Assembly (NCBI GenBank): GCA_019424245.1
Contig: JAHYZV010000004.1
Coordinates: 85,053 to 149,052 of the forward strand
Length of the DNA: 64,000 nucleotides
Direction of reading: 5' to 3'
DNA from: Clostridiales bacterium
GTDB taxonomy: Bacteria; Bacillota; Clostridia; Lachnospirales; Lachnospiraceae
Program-made: the position numbers and the translations under genes
The notes under the pieces: generated by a model
What the model saw: only the letters and a program-made list of their open reading frames with translations
What the model was told of the DNA's origin: nothing
Database searches by the model: none
Shown: positions 33,612 through 43,389 of the stretch, in pieces
Position numbering within the stretch: position 1 is the stretch's first letter
How the letters are laid out: every line of letters begins with the position of its first letter

Positions 33612-36600
33612 CTATAAGAAATCAAAGCTTGCCTGCTCATAATTCATTCTGGTGTATTCTAACTCCTGTTGTTTTACGTTGCTGTAATAATCAACAACAA
33701 CTGTCTGCTGCCTGTTATCTGCCATCTTCTGTCCTAATATGTAGTTGACATCAAAGCGTGCTGTTATAGCAGGCGTTGCACCTCTTGCCGGAACTATAAG
33801 CTGTATATGATTAGCCTTCAGAAGCTTAAATATAGGCTCCCATATATATATGTCCTTTGCAGCGCCAAAAGGATTATCTATAAATATAGTATTTCCCACA
33901 ATTCCGCCATCCATAACTGTATTAATATTCGATATATAGTTTATGATTGCAATAAGGAACTGTATATAAATACCCTGTGACTGTCCTGTTGAGCCTACGG
34001 CTTCCTCATATCTTAAGTACCTGCTCTGATCTTTTATACGTTCTCTCTTATACAGATTAATCCTTATTGAATTCATATCTGTTACTATAACAGAGAAAAG
34101 TCTTTTCCATGTAAGTCTGTTTCGTATATATCTGAACCTTTCCTCAGTATCTTTAAAGCTTTCTGCTGCCTCTATAGTCTCATCTATATACTCTGACATT
34201 CTTTCCTTGTATACGTTCTCCTTAACATATGGAATATTAAGACCTATTATAGATATATCTTCTTTATCCATCTTAATATGTGAAAGCTTAGGAAGTCTTT
34301 CAAGTTCCGTACGTATATTGCTGCACGTCTGTATACAACGGTTTTCGAAGTTATCCTTTATTCTCTCCATATCTTCGATTCCCTTGTGTACTCTTGTCTT
34401 TTCAAGTTCAATATAACTATTCGTCTCATCAAGAGAAGCAATCAGCGCACTTGTCTGCTGCTCATCCTTTGGCATGTTTACTGACATACTTATCTGCACA
34501 GCAAGATCCTCTGCATTATAGCTCTTTAGTGAGTCTATAAGCTTACTCTTATATTTTACGAATTCATCTGTTTTTTTATACTCCTGCTTAAGTATTGCTG
34601 AATATTCTTTTGCAGTCTGCTCATATTCCTTATTCAGGTTATTATAATCCCGATACTTTGTGTCCGTTTTTTTCAATATTTCTTCATCAGGTATATTTAT
34701 TCCTGCACCTGACATGATTCTTTCAATATCTTTTCTGCATACCTGGATATCTTTAAGCTCATTCTCAAGCTTCTTTCCTGCTGCCGCTTCCTTCTTTATA
34801 CCATCCTCAAGCTCTCTTGTTATGACAGTATTATTCTTAACGTAGCCATCCGGATCGTCACACTCAAACTCTTCATATGTTCCATACCTTTCTTCAATCT
34901 GTGATATAGCATATGAAACACTTCCCTCAAGTCTGTTAAGCATAGCCTCCTGCATGCCAAGTTCACGGTCTGAATCATTATACTGTTTGTTAAGTTCAGT
35001 TAATTCATCTGATATCTCATGAAGCTTTTCCTGGCTGCTTACCGATATCTTTCCCTGAAGATACAGCTCTTTAAGTTTTTCAGGTTCTTCACCTCTGTAG
35101 ATGATAGAATCAATACATTTTTTCATTGATGCTTCAAGATGACTCTTAAGCGCCTCCTTATCTGTAAGGTCTGCATTCTTATTCATAAGAATATCTTTAA
35201 GTCCTGCGAAACGTCCTGTAATCTCCCTTATATTTTCTTCATCATACTCTGTAGTATCTGGCTTTTTGTTTTCATCTGCTGGTATATCATCCTGCACATA
35301 ATACTTTGAGAAAATATTTTCCCAGTTGTATACAAGTTCTGTGTATTTCTTATCAACATTATCCTTGTATTCGTTAATCCTAAGATACTCTTCCCTTGAC
35401 TTGTCAAGCTGTGCTGCATACCCGATTATCGCACGTTCTGCCTTGGCAAGCTTGTCATTGTATGCTTTCAGGCTGTTCCTCTCTTCTGATATTTCCGCAT
35501 ACAGGTCTGATATCTTCTTTAACCCTTCTGCCTGGCCTAGTGCACTGTCAAGCTGTTTTTTTAGATTCTCAAGTTTATTGGCATCCTCTGCCTTTTTTTC
35601 TTTGTATATGTCTATGCTTCCATCTACCTGTGAAAGCTGTTCTATAACCTGGTCAAGCTCCTGCCTTGCATTTTCAACTGCTTTAGTATGGGTATTTCCT
35701 GAAATAGCTTCGTATTTTACAACAAATGTATAATCCTCCCATACTATCTGTTTTCTGCCTTCAAGCTTGTGCATATCTTCATTCAGGTTGTCGAGTTCTT
35801 CCTGCGCGGTCTTAATCTCAAGTCTGCGTTTCGTATCATCCCTTAAAAAGCTCATATCTTTAAGTGCGAATACCATCATATCCTTATCTATGGCAGCCTG
35901 CTGGCTATCAAGTACCTTCTCACTTATGACTGGATATATCTGTGTACCTCTTCCAAATGTACTTAAAACATTATTATTCTTAACTCTGTCAAAATCATTT
36001 TTTATTATAAAGCTGTATTCAACAAACGGAATTCTTTTTAAGACATTTTCTCTTTGGACATCATCAAGCTGTGAAATCCATACATGACCTTCTATAACAT
36101 CTGTGCCATACGTATTGTAAAGATAATCCTTAAACGCCTTTCTATCCGGACTATCCATATAATATGAGCCGGAATTGAGTGCTTCTATATACTGGTTAAG
36201 CTTATCATACTCCCTGGATTTTTCATTGTACTCTGTATTCATCTTTGTATATGCTTTAAGTACAGCCTCATCAAGATCATCGGATAATCTTACACCATAT
36301 ACCTTCTCTATATCTGCAAGTCTGTCAGCATTATCCCTTAACAGCTGCGACTGTTCATCCATTCTGCTGATATTTTCCTGCAGCATAACCTTTTTGGTCT
36401 TTAACAGATTAATCTGTTCCTGTACCTTATATATCTGCTTTGTGTCCTCTTCAAGGCCGCTCTTTACACTATGTATATCACCGCTTATATCTGATATATG
36501 GTTATTGCATTTTTCAAGTTCAGACAAAGCTGTATCTGCAACAAGTACTCCATACTGTCTGCAAAGCTCCTGCTGTCTTATCTCATCCCTGCTTATTTTT

Positions 36601-38126
36601 TCCTGAATGTTATCCCTTAATCCAAGAACAACTGCACAGTCTTTTTCTGCATTTCTATGATTATCCTTTGCCTCTGCAAGTATGTCATATGCCTGTTTTT
36701 CATCCTCTGCTGCGGCATGTGTCATATCCTCAAGTTCACCTACATGCTTTTCATAGTATATCCTGTACACGCCTGCAAGCCTTTCAAGCTCAGAGGTTAT
36801 GTCTTCATCTTCCCTCATTCTGTTATCAAGTGCTGTATCAACCTTTAACAGTTCTTTCTCATACTCTATATAATCATAATAATCATTAGCTGATTCCATA
36901 AGCATAAGGCGCTTCTTTACAGCAGCTATCCTGCTTTGCTTCTGTGAAAGAAGTTCTTTTGACTTCTTTACAAGCCCCTCAACATCCTTAAGTGACTTCT
37001 TTTCTGATAATACTTTGGCAACAGCAATACTCTTCTTTTTATCTTCAAGCCTGTTTACAAGATCAGTATTCCTTTCGTCATGTGCTTCAAGCTCTGACTG
37101 CTTGTCTGCTGCCATATGTACTGCCGATGCAAGCATTGAATATAAAGCTTCTTCTTTATTTTTCTTATTCTTGTAGAATTCTGTATATGTATCTGCATAC
37201 TCCTTGAACCGTTCCAGCACTTCCATCTGGTTATCATAACTGCTTATCTGGCTGTTCTTTCTTGAAAGCTCTATAAGCTTATCCTTTATATCAAGAAGTG
37301 TCTTAGCCATCATTGAGTCATCATTTTCAACAGACAGCCTGTTATTGTAAGATTTCTGTATGATTTCTTCTATAAGAAGATCCTCAACGACCTTGCGGCT
37401 GGTTCTATAGTTGGTTTCAAAATATGTTCTTACATGGCCCTCAGTTTTGTTAATACCTCTTACTATTTCCCATGCACTTTCATATATACCATACTTTGAT
37501 ATGAAGCTCTGATAGTCGCCTTTCCTGTCAAATATATGAACCTCTATACCCTTATCTTCTTTAGTTACATCTCTCAGATATGCCTTTAATCCATTATAAG
37601 TTACTCTTTCACCATTGTGCACAAGCGGAAGGTTCTTTATATCATCAGGTCCGAACTTCTTATAGAATATGCAGTAGTTAAAGTACTCTATACTTGTATT
37701 ATCTGAAGCTGTACTGCTCCTGGATGTCATGTTTCCTGTATCTAAAGCTGCTTCCATGTAAGCTTCTTTGTCTTGTGCATCTTCTCTTTCTTCTGCACTC
37801 CTTGCCCTTCTTGCACAGAAGCCTGTAGTCATATATCTGTAACCATCCCTCTGGCAATGTGAATCAAGCTTCCACTCCACAAGCGAATGTATGCATGTGT
37901 TGCCACTGCCTTTCCTAAACAGCTTTTCTACCGGCTGTTTTTCATCAAGTGTGCAGTTTGGTATCATATTCTGCATAAGAAGAAGCATAAGAAGACTCTT
38001 GCCACCACCATTGGCAAGATCATATATGGTATTCCTGCAGTTAAAACGCATCATAAAATCATCATAAAACTGAGTACCAAAATTATATTTTACATTATTA
38101 ACCCTAACTCTGTTAATCTGTGGCAT
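33612..38126 (-). CDS. MukB/JetC-like SMC ATPase
   Basis: A 1,504-residue SMC-type ATPase, the motor of a MukBEF/MksBEF/Wadjet-class complex. The N-terminal head has a P-loop in 'YDLANGGGKSLLMLLLMQN' (about residues 35-53). Two very long coiled coils run from about 290 to 1,280, with a hinge-like globular part at about 640-760 ('GSYYMDSPDRKAFKDYLYN'). The C-terminal head carries a signature-like 'GSTGQSQGIYIQFLI' and Walker B 'TIFIDNPFGAAKDIY'. Asn replaces the usual Glu/Asp-Glu pairing near Walker B ('IDNPFG'), as in some MukB relatives. AAGGAGG precedes the ATG. It follows the MukE-like gene by 29 bases. No JetD gene is near. Confidence 0.85.
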   Translation of the reverse strand: MPQINRVRVNNVKYNFGTQFYDDFMMRFNCRNTIYDLANGGGKSLLMLLLMQNMIPNCTLDEKQPVEKLFRKGSGNTCIHSLVEWKLDSHCQRDGYRYMTTGFCARRARSAEEREDAQDKEAYMEAALDTGNMTSRSSTASDNTSIEYFNYCIFYKKFGPDDIKNLPLVHNGERVTYNGLKAYLRDVTKEDKGIEVHIFDRKGDYQSFISKYGIYESAWEIVRGINKTEGHVRTYFETNYRTSRKVVEDLLIEEIIQKSYNNRLSVENDDSMMAKTLLDIKDKLIELSRKNSQISSYDNQMEVLERFKEYADTYTEFYKNKKNKEEALYSMLASAVHMAADKQSELEAHDERNTDLVNRLEDKKKSIAVAKVLSEKKSLKDVEGLVKKSKELLSQKQSRIAAVKKRLMLMESANDYYDYIEYEKELLKVDTALDNRMREDEDITSELERLAGVYRIYYEKHVGELEDMTHAAAEDEKQAYDILAEAKDNHRNAEKDCAVVLGLRDNIQEKISRDEIRQQELCRQYGVLVADTALSELEKCNNHISDISGDIHSVKSGLEEDTKQIYKVQEQINLLKTKKVMLQENISRMDEQSQLLRDNADRLADIEKVYGVRLSDDLDEAVLKAYTKMNTEYNEKSREYDKLNQYIEALNSGSYYMDSPDRKAFKDYLYNTYGTDVIEGHVWISQLDDVQRENVLKRIPFVEYSFIIKNDFDRVKNNNVLSTFGRGTQIYPVISEKVLDSQQAAIDKDMMVFALKDMSFLRDDTKRRLEIKTAQEELDNLNEDMHKLEGRKQIVWEDYTFVVKYEAISGNTHTKAVENARQELDQVIEQLSQVDGSIDIYKEKKAEDANKLENLKKQLDSALGQAEGLKKISDLYAEISEERNSLKAYNDKLAKAERAIIGYAAQLDKSREEYLRINEYKDNVDKKYTELVYNWENIFSKYYVQDDIPADENKKPDTTEYDEENIREITGRFAGLKDILMNKNADLTDKEALKSHLEASMKKCIDSIIYRGEEPEKLKELYLQGKISVSSQEKLHEISDELTELNKQYNDSDRELGMQEAMLNRLEGSVSYAISQIEERYGTYEEFECDDPDGYVKNNTVITRELEDGIKKEAAAGKKLENELKDIQVCRKDIERIMSGAGINIPDEEILKKTDTKYRDYNNLNKEYEQTAKEYSAILKQEYKKTDEFVKYKSKLIDSLKSYNAEDLAVQISMSVNMPKDEQQTSALIASLDETNSYIELEKTRVHKGIEDMERIKDNFENRCIQTCSNIRTELERLPKLSHIKMDKEDISIIGLNIPYVKENVYKERMSEYIDETIEAAESFKDTEERFRYIRNRLTWKRLFSVIVTDMNSIRINLYKRERIKDQSRYLRYEEAVGSTGQSQGIYIQFLIAIINYISNINTVMDGGIVGNTIFIDNPFGAAKDIYIWEPIFKLLKANHIQLIVPARGATPAITARFDVNYILGQKMADNRQQTVVVDYYSNVKQQELEYTRMNYEQASFDFL

Positions 38127-38155
38127 ATATACCTCCTTGTTTTTACGAAGTAAAT

Positions 38156-38860
38156 TTACGACTGTTCCTGCATAAGTTCTGCCATGCGTCCCTTATAGCC
38201 ATCAAAATAGTTCTCTATAAGTGCCTTGAACCTGTCAGTTGGGTAGAATCTGTTCTGTGCTTCCATAAGAAGCTCCTGTGATACACAGAAATTCAGTGCT
38301 ATCTTTACAAAGCCTGTTTTCGAATTCTTAGCTGCCCTTACATCTGCCGTATCAGCTACTGTTATTACTGGAAGAGCATCCCAGCTTAGTGCTATCTGCT
38401 TGAAGCTGTTTTCTTCAACATCATCTATAATCATGCCCAGCTTCTTATCTATTATGGCAGATACGGATGAGTCTACATTTTTTACTATATCCTCAACTCT
38501 CACAAACTCTGCGTATGTTGTACTTGCCGAATCAGTATAGAATTCTGTAATTATGTTATATATTATAAAATATACAAGATATAACTCCCTGTTCACCCTT
38601 AATCCAAGCTTATTTCTCAACTCTTCGTTAGTGTAGCCAAACACCTTGTTATTATCCCCTGCACTGACATATAAGCTGTTGTTATATTCATATATATTAA
38701 GATTGAACTTCTTAAGTGACATATGAACTATGTCATACACCTCAGCGTTAGTATTGTATTCCTGATAAAGCTGACTGTTATCTTTACTTTCACTTATCTG
38801 TTCACCCATTATAAGCTTTGATACTATATCCAGTGCCTTGTCCAGATTCCTGTTTTCCAT
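38156..38860 (-). CDS. MukE/JetB-like condensin accessory protein
   Basis: A 234-residue protein, the size of the MukE/JetB winged-helix subunit that bridges the kleisin and the SMC heads. I recognise it by its place between the SMC and the JetA-like genes and by its mixed helical pattern ('NKLGLRVNRELYLVYFIIYNII', with a winged-helix-like 'TTYAEFVRVEDIVKNV'); in databases such proteins appear as a domain of unknown function (DUF6063, from memory). GGAGG lies 5-6 bases before the ATG. It is separated from the JetA-like gene by about 140 bases holding a tandem repeat. Sequence evidence alone would not reveal its function. Confidence 0.65.
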   Translation of the reverse strand: MENRNLDKALDIVSKLIMGEQISESKDNSQLYQEYNTNAEVYDIVHMSLKKFNLNIYEYNNSLYVSAGDNNKVFGYTNEELRNKLGLRVNRELYLVYFIIYNIITEFYTDSASTTYAEFVRVEDIVKNVDSSVSAIIDKKLGMIIDDVEENSFKQIALSWDALPVITVADTADVRAAKNSKTGFVKIALNFCVSQELLMEAQNRFYPTDRFKALIENYFDGYKGRMAELMQEQS

Positions 38861-38906
38861 ATATCCTCCATGTTATCCTAGCTGAATTCTTACAGCATCG
38901 TTTCTT

Positions 38907-38990
38907 CATACTATGTTCATCATACTGTATTCATCATACTATGTTCATTTTACTGTGTTCACCATACTATGTTCATTTTACTATGTTCAC
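38907..38990. repeat. Tandem repeat, six 14-bp units
   Basis: Six units of the form CATACTATGTTCAT (or TTTACTRTGTTCAC) follow one another exactly: 38907, 38921, 38935, 38949, 38963, 38977. They start 9 bases after the JetA-like stop codon and fill most of the spacer to the JetB-like gene. Units alternate between CATAC and TTTAC forms in the second half. Confidence 0.9.
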
Positions 38991-38998
38991 CATGCCAG

Positions 38999-40546
38999 CT
39001 ATGACAAAGCATCATCATAAGCCTTCATAAATGCTACATTAGTAACCTGCATGTATTCACTGTCAGCCTGTTCACTCTCTGATAAAGTTCCACCTTTTAT
39101 TATCTTAAAATGTCTGACCTCTTTACCACCAAAGCCCTCTTCAAGTATGCCATCAAGAAATGTTTCGCTGTGCATGTCATCTCCACCTATAACATACTCA
39201 TCTCTCTGACACAGATTAACAAAAAATGCATAATAGTCTGCATTTTTAAGTATAGTATCACCATAAGCCCTGCTCATGTATTCTCCGAATTCATCAAGTG
39301 TTAATATGTCCGATTTTTTCAAACACACCTTATCTATACACGTAAGAAGATTCGTCATTATGAATATATAGTTGTGACGGATTCTTTCATCCTCTACTTC
39401 ATCCTCATAGACTATCTTCTCTGGTTCTTTATCATTAACATATTCTTTCTTCTCATATTTCTCAGGCTTTACCATAAGTGCTTCATCTATCGTCCTAAGA
39501 TCTATAGTCTTTTTAATATTCAGCTTAAATAGAGGATCTATCAGATACTTAAGTGCTTCCGCATTATCCTTCTTTATCATATCCGACAGTGCCGTTGAAA
39601 AATCCATATGCAGACGCAGCCTTGACAACTTAGCCCTTCTTACTGCCTCATCCGTTGTATTCTGCATCTGCGTGCAGTCACGAAGCAGTTCTGCATGCCT
39701 GTTCATGGCTATCTTTAGCTGATCCTCAAGATAATGTATCTCCTTCATCGTCCTGTAATAGCTGTCTGTTCCCGATGAAAAGCCTTCAAGTCTTGATATT
39801 GCCTTATCTATAAGCTCCTTGTTCTTCTTAAAAAGCTTCTCCTCATCATTAAACCACTTCATGCCAGTGCTTACGAAATCCTCATATGCATCTATACCTG
39901 CATTCACATCCTGCGAAAGGACTTCCATAACCTCTGCCTTGCGAAGCTTTAAGCGTCCTACCTCTTCGTTGATTCTTTCAACAACCTCTACTCCGCCTTT
40001 AAAGTTATTCGAATTAATCATCTTTTCAAGCAGAAGCTGTGAAACACTTATCCTGCTTTCATCTTTTATCTCCTTAGTATCAAGATAGAATTCCACAGCA
40101 TCAGAGCTTATCGAATACCACACACTGTTATCTCTTATTGTACTTTCAATGAGCTTCATTCTTGACACCCTTTTCTTATGTTCAACCGGATCATAATACC
40201 GAAACTCAAAAGGCCTGCCTTCATTTTTTATCTTATCGAACACATAATCCGCCGCTTCCCTGCATTCTTCTTCCGAAAGTTCAAGACCAAAATCTCTTTT
40301 AACAAGCAGCTTAAAGAAATCAAGATATTCATTATATGTAATATCCTTTTCCTTAAAGTTATTCTCCTCAATAAAAAAACGCAGAACAGCCATAAGAATA
40401 TAACCCATATCAAGTGCACAGTACTTTCCATCCTTATACTGGTCAAATGAAGCGTCCATGAGCCTGAAAAATGGATAATACTTCTTAAGATTAAGCATTC
40501 TTTCCCTATGATCTGTGATTATCTCTCCTATCATACTTCCTGCCAT
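38999..40546 (-). CDS. MukF/JetA-like kleisin-type protein
   Basis: A 515-residue protein matching the size and position of the MukF/JetA subunit, first gene of the condensin operon. The N-terminal 150 residues look winged-helix-like ('YYPFFRLMDASFDQYKDGKY', 'YILMAVLRFFIEENNF'). The middle is helical coiled coil ('KLFKKNKELIDKAISRLEG', 'HYLEDQLKIAMNRHAELLRD'). The C-terminal part (about 390-510) resembles a second winged helix. In databases it would probably be DUF5716 / Wadjet JetA family (from memory). The ATG at 40558 overlaps the ribosome site GAGGTG, so the ATG at 40546 is chosen. The family assignment depends partly on the neighbouring SMC gene. Confidence 0.72.
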   Translation of the reverse strand: MAGSMIGEIITDHRERMLNLKKYYPFFRLMDASFDQYKDGKYCALDMGYILMAVLRFFIEENNFKEKDITYNEYLDFFKLLVKRDFGLELSEEECREAADYVFDKIKNEGRPFEFRYYDPVEHKKRVSRMKLIESTIRDNSVWYSISSDAVEFYLDTKEIKDESRISVSQLLLEKMINSNNFKGGVEVVERINEEVGRLKLRKAEVMEVLSQDVNAGIDAYEDFVSTGMKWFNDEEKLFKKNKELIDKAISRLEGFSSGTDSYYRTMKEIHYLEDQLKIAMNRHAELLRDCTQMQNTTDEAVRRAKLSRLRLHMDFSTALSDMIKKDNAEALKYLIDPLFKLNIKKTIDLRTIDEALMVKPEKYEKKEYVNDKEPEKIVYEDEVEDERIRHNYIFIMTNLLTCIDKVCLKKSDILTLDEFGEYMSRAYGDTILKNADYYAFFVNLCQRDEYVIGGDDMHSETFLDGILEEGFGGKEVRHFKIIKGGTLSESEQADSEYMQVTNVAFMKAYDDALS

Positions 40547-40651
40547 AACACACCTCATTCTTTAAGTATCTGTTTTGTTGATTCTATATTCTTTATAACA
40601 ATTCTGCTTTCTATACATAATATGATTCTGTGGATTGTAAAGCAATGCTGC

Positions 40652-40674
40652 AATCCGGCTGCACCAGCCAGATT
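40652..40674 (-). terminator. Hairpin after recR
   Basis: AATCCGGCTG (40652-40661) pairs with CAGCCAGATT (40665-40674), one mismatch, 3-base loop, 11 bases past the recR stop codon. There is no T-run. It probably ends the dnaX-ybaB-recR mRNA. Confidence 0.5.
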
Positions 40675-40684
40675 CAAAGCCACA

Positions 40685-41281
40685 CTATAACTCAGTTCTT
40701 CCATCCAACGCCCTAAGAAGTGTAACCTCATCTATATATTCAAGGTCTCCGCCTACCGGCACACCACTTGCTATTCGTGTAACCCTGATTCCTGCCTGTT
40801 TTATCATCTTGCTTATATACATAGCTGTTGTCTCACCCTCCAGGTTGGAATTCGTTGCTATGATAACCTCATCAACATCCTTCTGAAGTCTTTTCATGAG
40901 TTCTGCAAGCTTGATATCTGATGGTCCTATTCCAAGCATAGGACTTATCGCACCATGAAGGACATGATATACGCCCTCATACTTACCTGTCTTTTCATAC
41001 GCTGCCATATCCCTTGTATGCTCAACAACCATAATCTGCTTATGATTTCTCTTAGGATCCTTGCATATAGGGCATAACTCATCATCAGTGAGTGTAAAAC
41101 ATTCCTTACAGTAGTGTACATTCTCCTTTGCACTTACCATAGCATCCGCTATTGACTGCACATCCTCCCTTGGCATGTTTATAATGTGAAATGCCAGGCG
41201 TTGGGCGCTCTTAGCCCCAACCCCTGGTAATCTTGACAACTGTTCTATTAATTTATTAATATGACCGCTGTATATGTCCAT
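40685..41281 (-). CDS. recR: Recombination protein RecR
   Basis: 198-residue partner of RecO and RecF in loading RecA at single-strand gaps. In order: the helix-hairpin-helix ('LSRLPGVGAKSAQRLAFH'), the zinc finger ('CKECFTLTDDELCPICKD', about 57-74), the Toprim domain ('IMVVEHTRDMAAYEKTGKY', about 80-170) and a C-terminal beta strand. GGAGG lies 9 bases before the ATG. Its ATG overlaps the ybaB stop codon as TAATG. The dnaX-ybaB-recR order is one of the best conserved in bacteria. Confidence 0.98.
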   Translation of the reverse strand: MDIYSGHINKLIEQLSRLPGVGAKSAQRLAFHIINMPREDVQSIADAMVSAKENVHYCKECFTLTDDELCPICKDPKRNHKQIMVVEHTRDMAAYEKTGKYEGVYHVLHGAISPMLGIGPSDIKLAELMKRLQKDVDEVIIATNSNLEGETTAMYISKMIKQAGIRVTRIASGVPVGGDLEYIDEVTLLRALDGRTEL

Positions 41282-41631
41282 TAGAAAAGGCCTCCGCCAA
41301 GTCCTGAAAGACTGCCTGTAATCTTAGACATAGATGCCTGTGACTCTTCCTCGCACTTACGAAGTGCTTCGTTAGTTGCAGCAACTATTAAGTCCTCTAA
41401 CATTTCTACATCATCTGGATCAACTGCCTCAGGATCAATCTTAACCTTAGTAACTTCTCTCTTGCCTGTTACAGTTACTTCGACAACTCCACCGCCTGCT
41501 GTTGCTGTGAATTCCTTTGTTTCAAGGGCAGCCTGCTGCTCCTCCATCTGTCTTTGCATTCTCTGTGCCTGCTTCATAAGATTGTTCATATTGCCAGGCA
41601 TTCCTCCTGGAAATCCACCTCTTTTAGCCAT
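41281..41631 (-). CDS. YbaB/EbfC nucleoid-associated protein
   Basis: A 116-residue small DNA-binding protein that forms dimers and helps structure the nucleoid. The N-terminus is Gly/Met/Asn-rich ('KRGGFPGGMPGNMNNLMKQA'), followed by the long helix 'QRQMEEQQAALE' and the beta sheet 'GGVVEVTVTGKREVTKVKI'. AAGGAGG lies 8 bases before the ATG, inside the end of dnaX, and the start overlaps the dnaX stop codon as TAATG, so translation is coupled. Confidence 0.96.
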   Translation of the reverse strand: MAKRGGFPGGMPGNMNNLMKQAQRMQRQMEEQQAALETKEFTATAGGGVVEVTVTGKREVTKVKIDPEAVDPDDVEMLEDLIVAATNEALRKCEEESQASMSKITGSLSGLGGGLF

Positions 41632-43337
41632 TATATAAATTCCTCCTTATCATCTATTTCTATATTCATCCCAACAAGCTCCTCAAGTGCTACATAACGC
41701 TTGTTAAAATCTTCGTCTTCATCCATCTTGGTTACTACGATTCTGACAGATACCCCTGTCCTTTCTTCTATAAGCTCCTCTAACATGGTAACTGTTTCTT
41801 CCCTGCTTATAGCATTGTAACCACTAAGTGATTTTATCATAATCTCAAGACTATTGCCATCCTCTGTTACAGTAACATATGCCTGTTTTAAGAAGTTCAT
41901 AAGAAGTGCATCATCTATGGATGAGATTATGACATTCCACTGTGATGCTATCTGCTTTATATCATCAGTCACTGCATCATAGTTTCTTTTAATAACTTGC
42001 TTGTTATCGTTATTATTAGCTCCAGCTGCCACGAATCCGTCAGCACCAGCTCCTGTCATGTCGCTGCCATTCACTCCACCCGGTATTATAGCCGCGCCCT
42101 GACTTATGGCATTAAGCATACCAGCAGGGATAAGTTCACCTGACTTAAGCTTATCTATAACCTGCATGGCATCACCAAGCTGTGTCTCAAGTGTGTTGAT
42201 ACGTCCTGCAAGCTCCGTCATATCAGCTGGATTCTCCATAGCTGGTCTCATCAGCTTTATAAATGTAACCTCTGCCTTTACTCTCTTCTGTGTTGATGTC
42301 TTCATATCGTTTGATAGCTCTGATAACACTCTTATATGTCTCATGAGTGTATCTGCATCAGCTGCTTTAGCAGCTTCTATCATATCAGCTATGTTATCCT
42401 TAGATACCTCGATTACATCCTCTATCTTATCAGTATCTTTAGTAGTCTTTATAAGCAAAAGATTCCTCAGATACCATATAAAATCTGTGACAAACTGTGA
42501 TAAATCACGTCCCTGCATGATAATGTCTTCCATAAGGCTCATACAGCGTGCCACATCATTTTCTCTTATCGTCTTATACATATTACTGAATATAGCTGTA
42601 TCGACTGCTCCAAGTACATCAAGCACATCATCATACTTAAGCTCTTCCCCAAGATGAAACGCTATGCACTGGTCAAGAAGGCTTAGTGCATCTCGCATAG
42701 AGCCATCCGCTGCTTTAGCCACATACCTGACAGCCTTATCTTCAACCACTATATTCTCTGCCCTCATCAGCTCTGACAGCCTGTCAGCTATTGTTTCTAT
42801 AGATATTCTATGGAAATCATATCGCTGGCATCTTGACATAATAGTTATAGGTATCTTTGCCACCTCTGTCGTAGCAAGTATAAATATAACATAAGCCGGT
42901 GGTTCCTCAAGTGTTTTAAGAAGTGCATTAAACGCTCCTATGGAAAGCATATGAACCTCATCGATTATATATACTTTATACTTTCCTTCTGTTGGGGAAT
43001 ACTGCACTTCATCCCTGATTTCCCTTATATTATCGACACCATTGTTTGATGCCGCATCTATCTCTATAACATTCATGGAAGTACCAGAAGCTATTGCCCT
43101 GCATGTAGGACACTCCCCACATGGGCTCCCATTTACCGGGTGCTCACAGTTAACTGCCTTTGCAAATATCTTTGCCACACTTGTCTTACCAGTACCTCTT
43201 GTTCCACAAAACAGGTAAGCGTGTCCTATTCTGTCGGCATTAATCTGATTCTTTAAAGTTGTAACAATATGTTCCTGACCTTTGACATCTTCAAAGTTGT
43301 CTGGTCTCCACTTTCTGTATAATGCCTGATATGACAT
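41631..43337 (-). CDS. dnaX: DNA polymerase III subunit gamma/tau
   Basis: Clamp-loader ATPase of the replicative polymerase, 568 residues. Motifs: Walker A 'GTRGTGKTS' (about residues 45-53), zinc-binding 'CEHPVNGSPCGECPTC' (about 64-79), Walker B 'IIDEVHML', and the sensor 'ATTEVAKIP'. A lid and collar region follows, then a Gly/Ala/Asn-rich linker (about 415-440) and a tau-type C-terminal domain. No A-rich slippage site for a gamma form stands out. It is the first gene of the dnaX-ybaB-recR operon and lies just downstream of the SRP RNA gene on the same strand. Confidence 0.97.
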   Translation of the reverse strand: MSYQALYRKWRPDNFEDVKGQEHIVTTLKNQINADRIGHAYLFCGTRGTGKTSVAKIFAKAVNCEHPVNGSPCGECPTCRAIASGTSMNVIEIDAASNNGVDNIREIRDEVQYSPTEGKYKVYIIDEVHMLSIGAFNALLKTLEEPPAYVIFILATTEVAKIPITIMSRCQRYDFHRISIETIADRLSELMRAENIVVEDKAVRYVAKAADGSMRDALSLLDQCIAFHLGEELKYDDVLDVLGAVDTAIFSNMYKTIRENDVARCMSLMEDIIMQGRDLSQFVTDFIWYLRNLLLIKTTKDTDKIEDVIEVSKDNIADMIEAAKAADADTLMRHIRVLSELSNDMKTSTQKRVKAEVTFIKLMRPAMENPADMTELAGRINTLETQLGDAMQVIDKLKSGELIPAGMLNAISQGAAIIPGGVNGSDMTGAGADGFVAAGANNNDNKQVIKRNYDAVTDDIKQIASQWNVIISSIDDALLMNFLKQAYVTVTEDGNSLEIMIKSLSGYNAISREETVTMLEELIEERTGVSVRIVVTKMDEDEDFNKRYVALEELVGMNIEIDDKEEFI

Positions 43338-43373
43338 AACTTAGGACTTCCTTTCTGTCATGTTGTTTTAAAA

Positions 43374-43389
43374 CGCACGAAACCGTGCG
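43374..43389 (-). terminator. SRP RNA terminator
   Basis: On the minus strand CGCACG-GTTT-CGTGCG is followed by TTTTAAAAC. The left arm uses the last bases of the SRP RNA helix. dnaX begins about 35 bases further on. Confidence 0.75.

Noticed and set aside
38907..38990. CRISPR array
   Set aside because: Fourteen-base units with no spacers are a minisatellite.
30584..40546. A JetD gene in the condensin operon
   Set aside because: I looked for a TOPRIM-containing protein of about 400 residues on either strand and found none; RecR's Toprim belongs to RecR.
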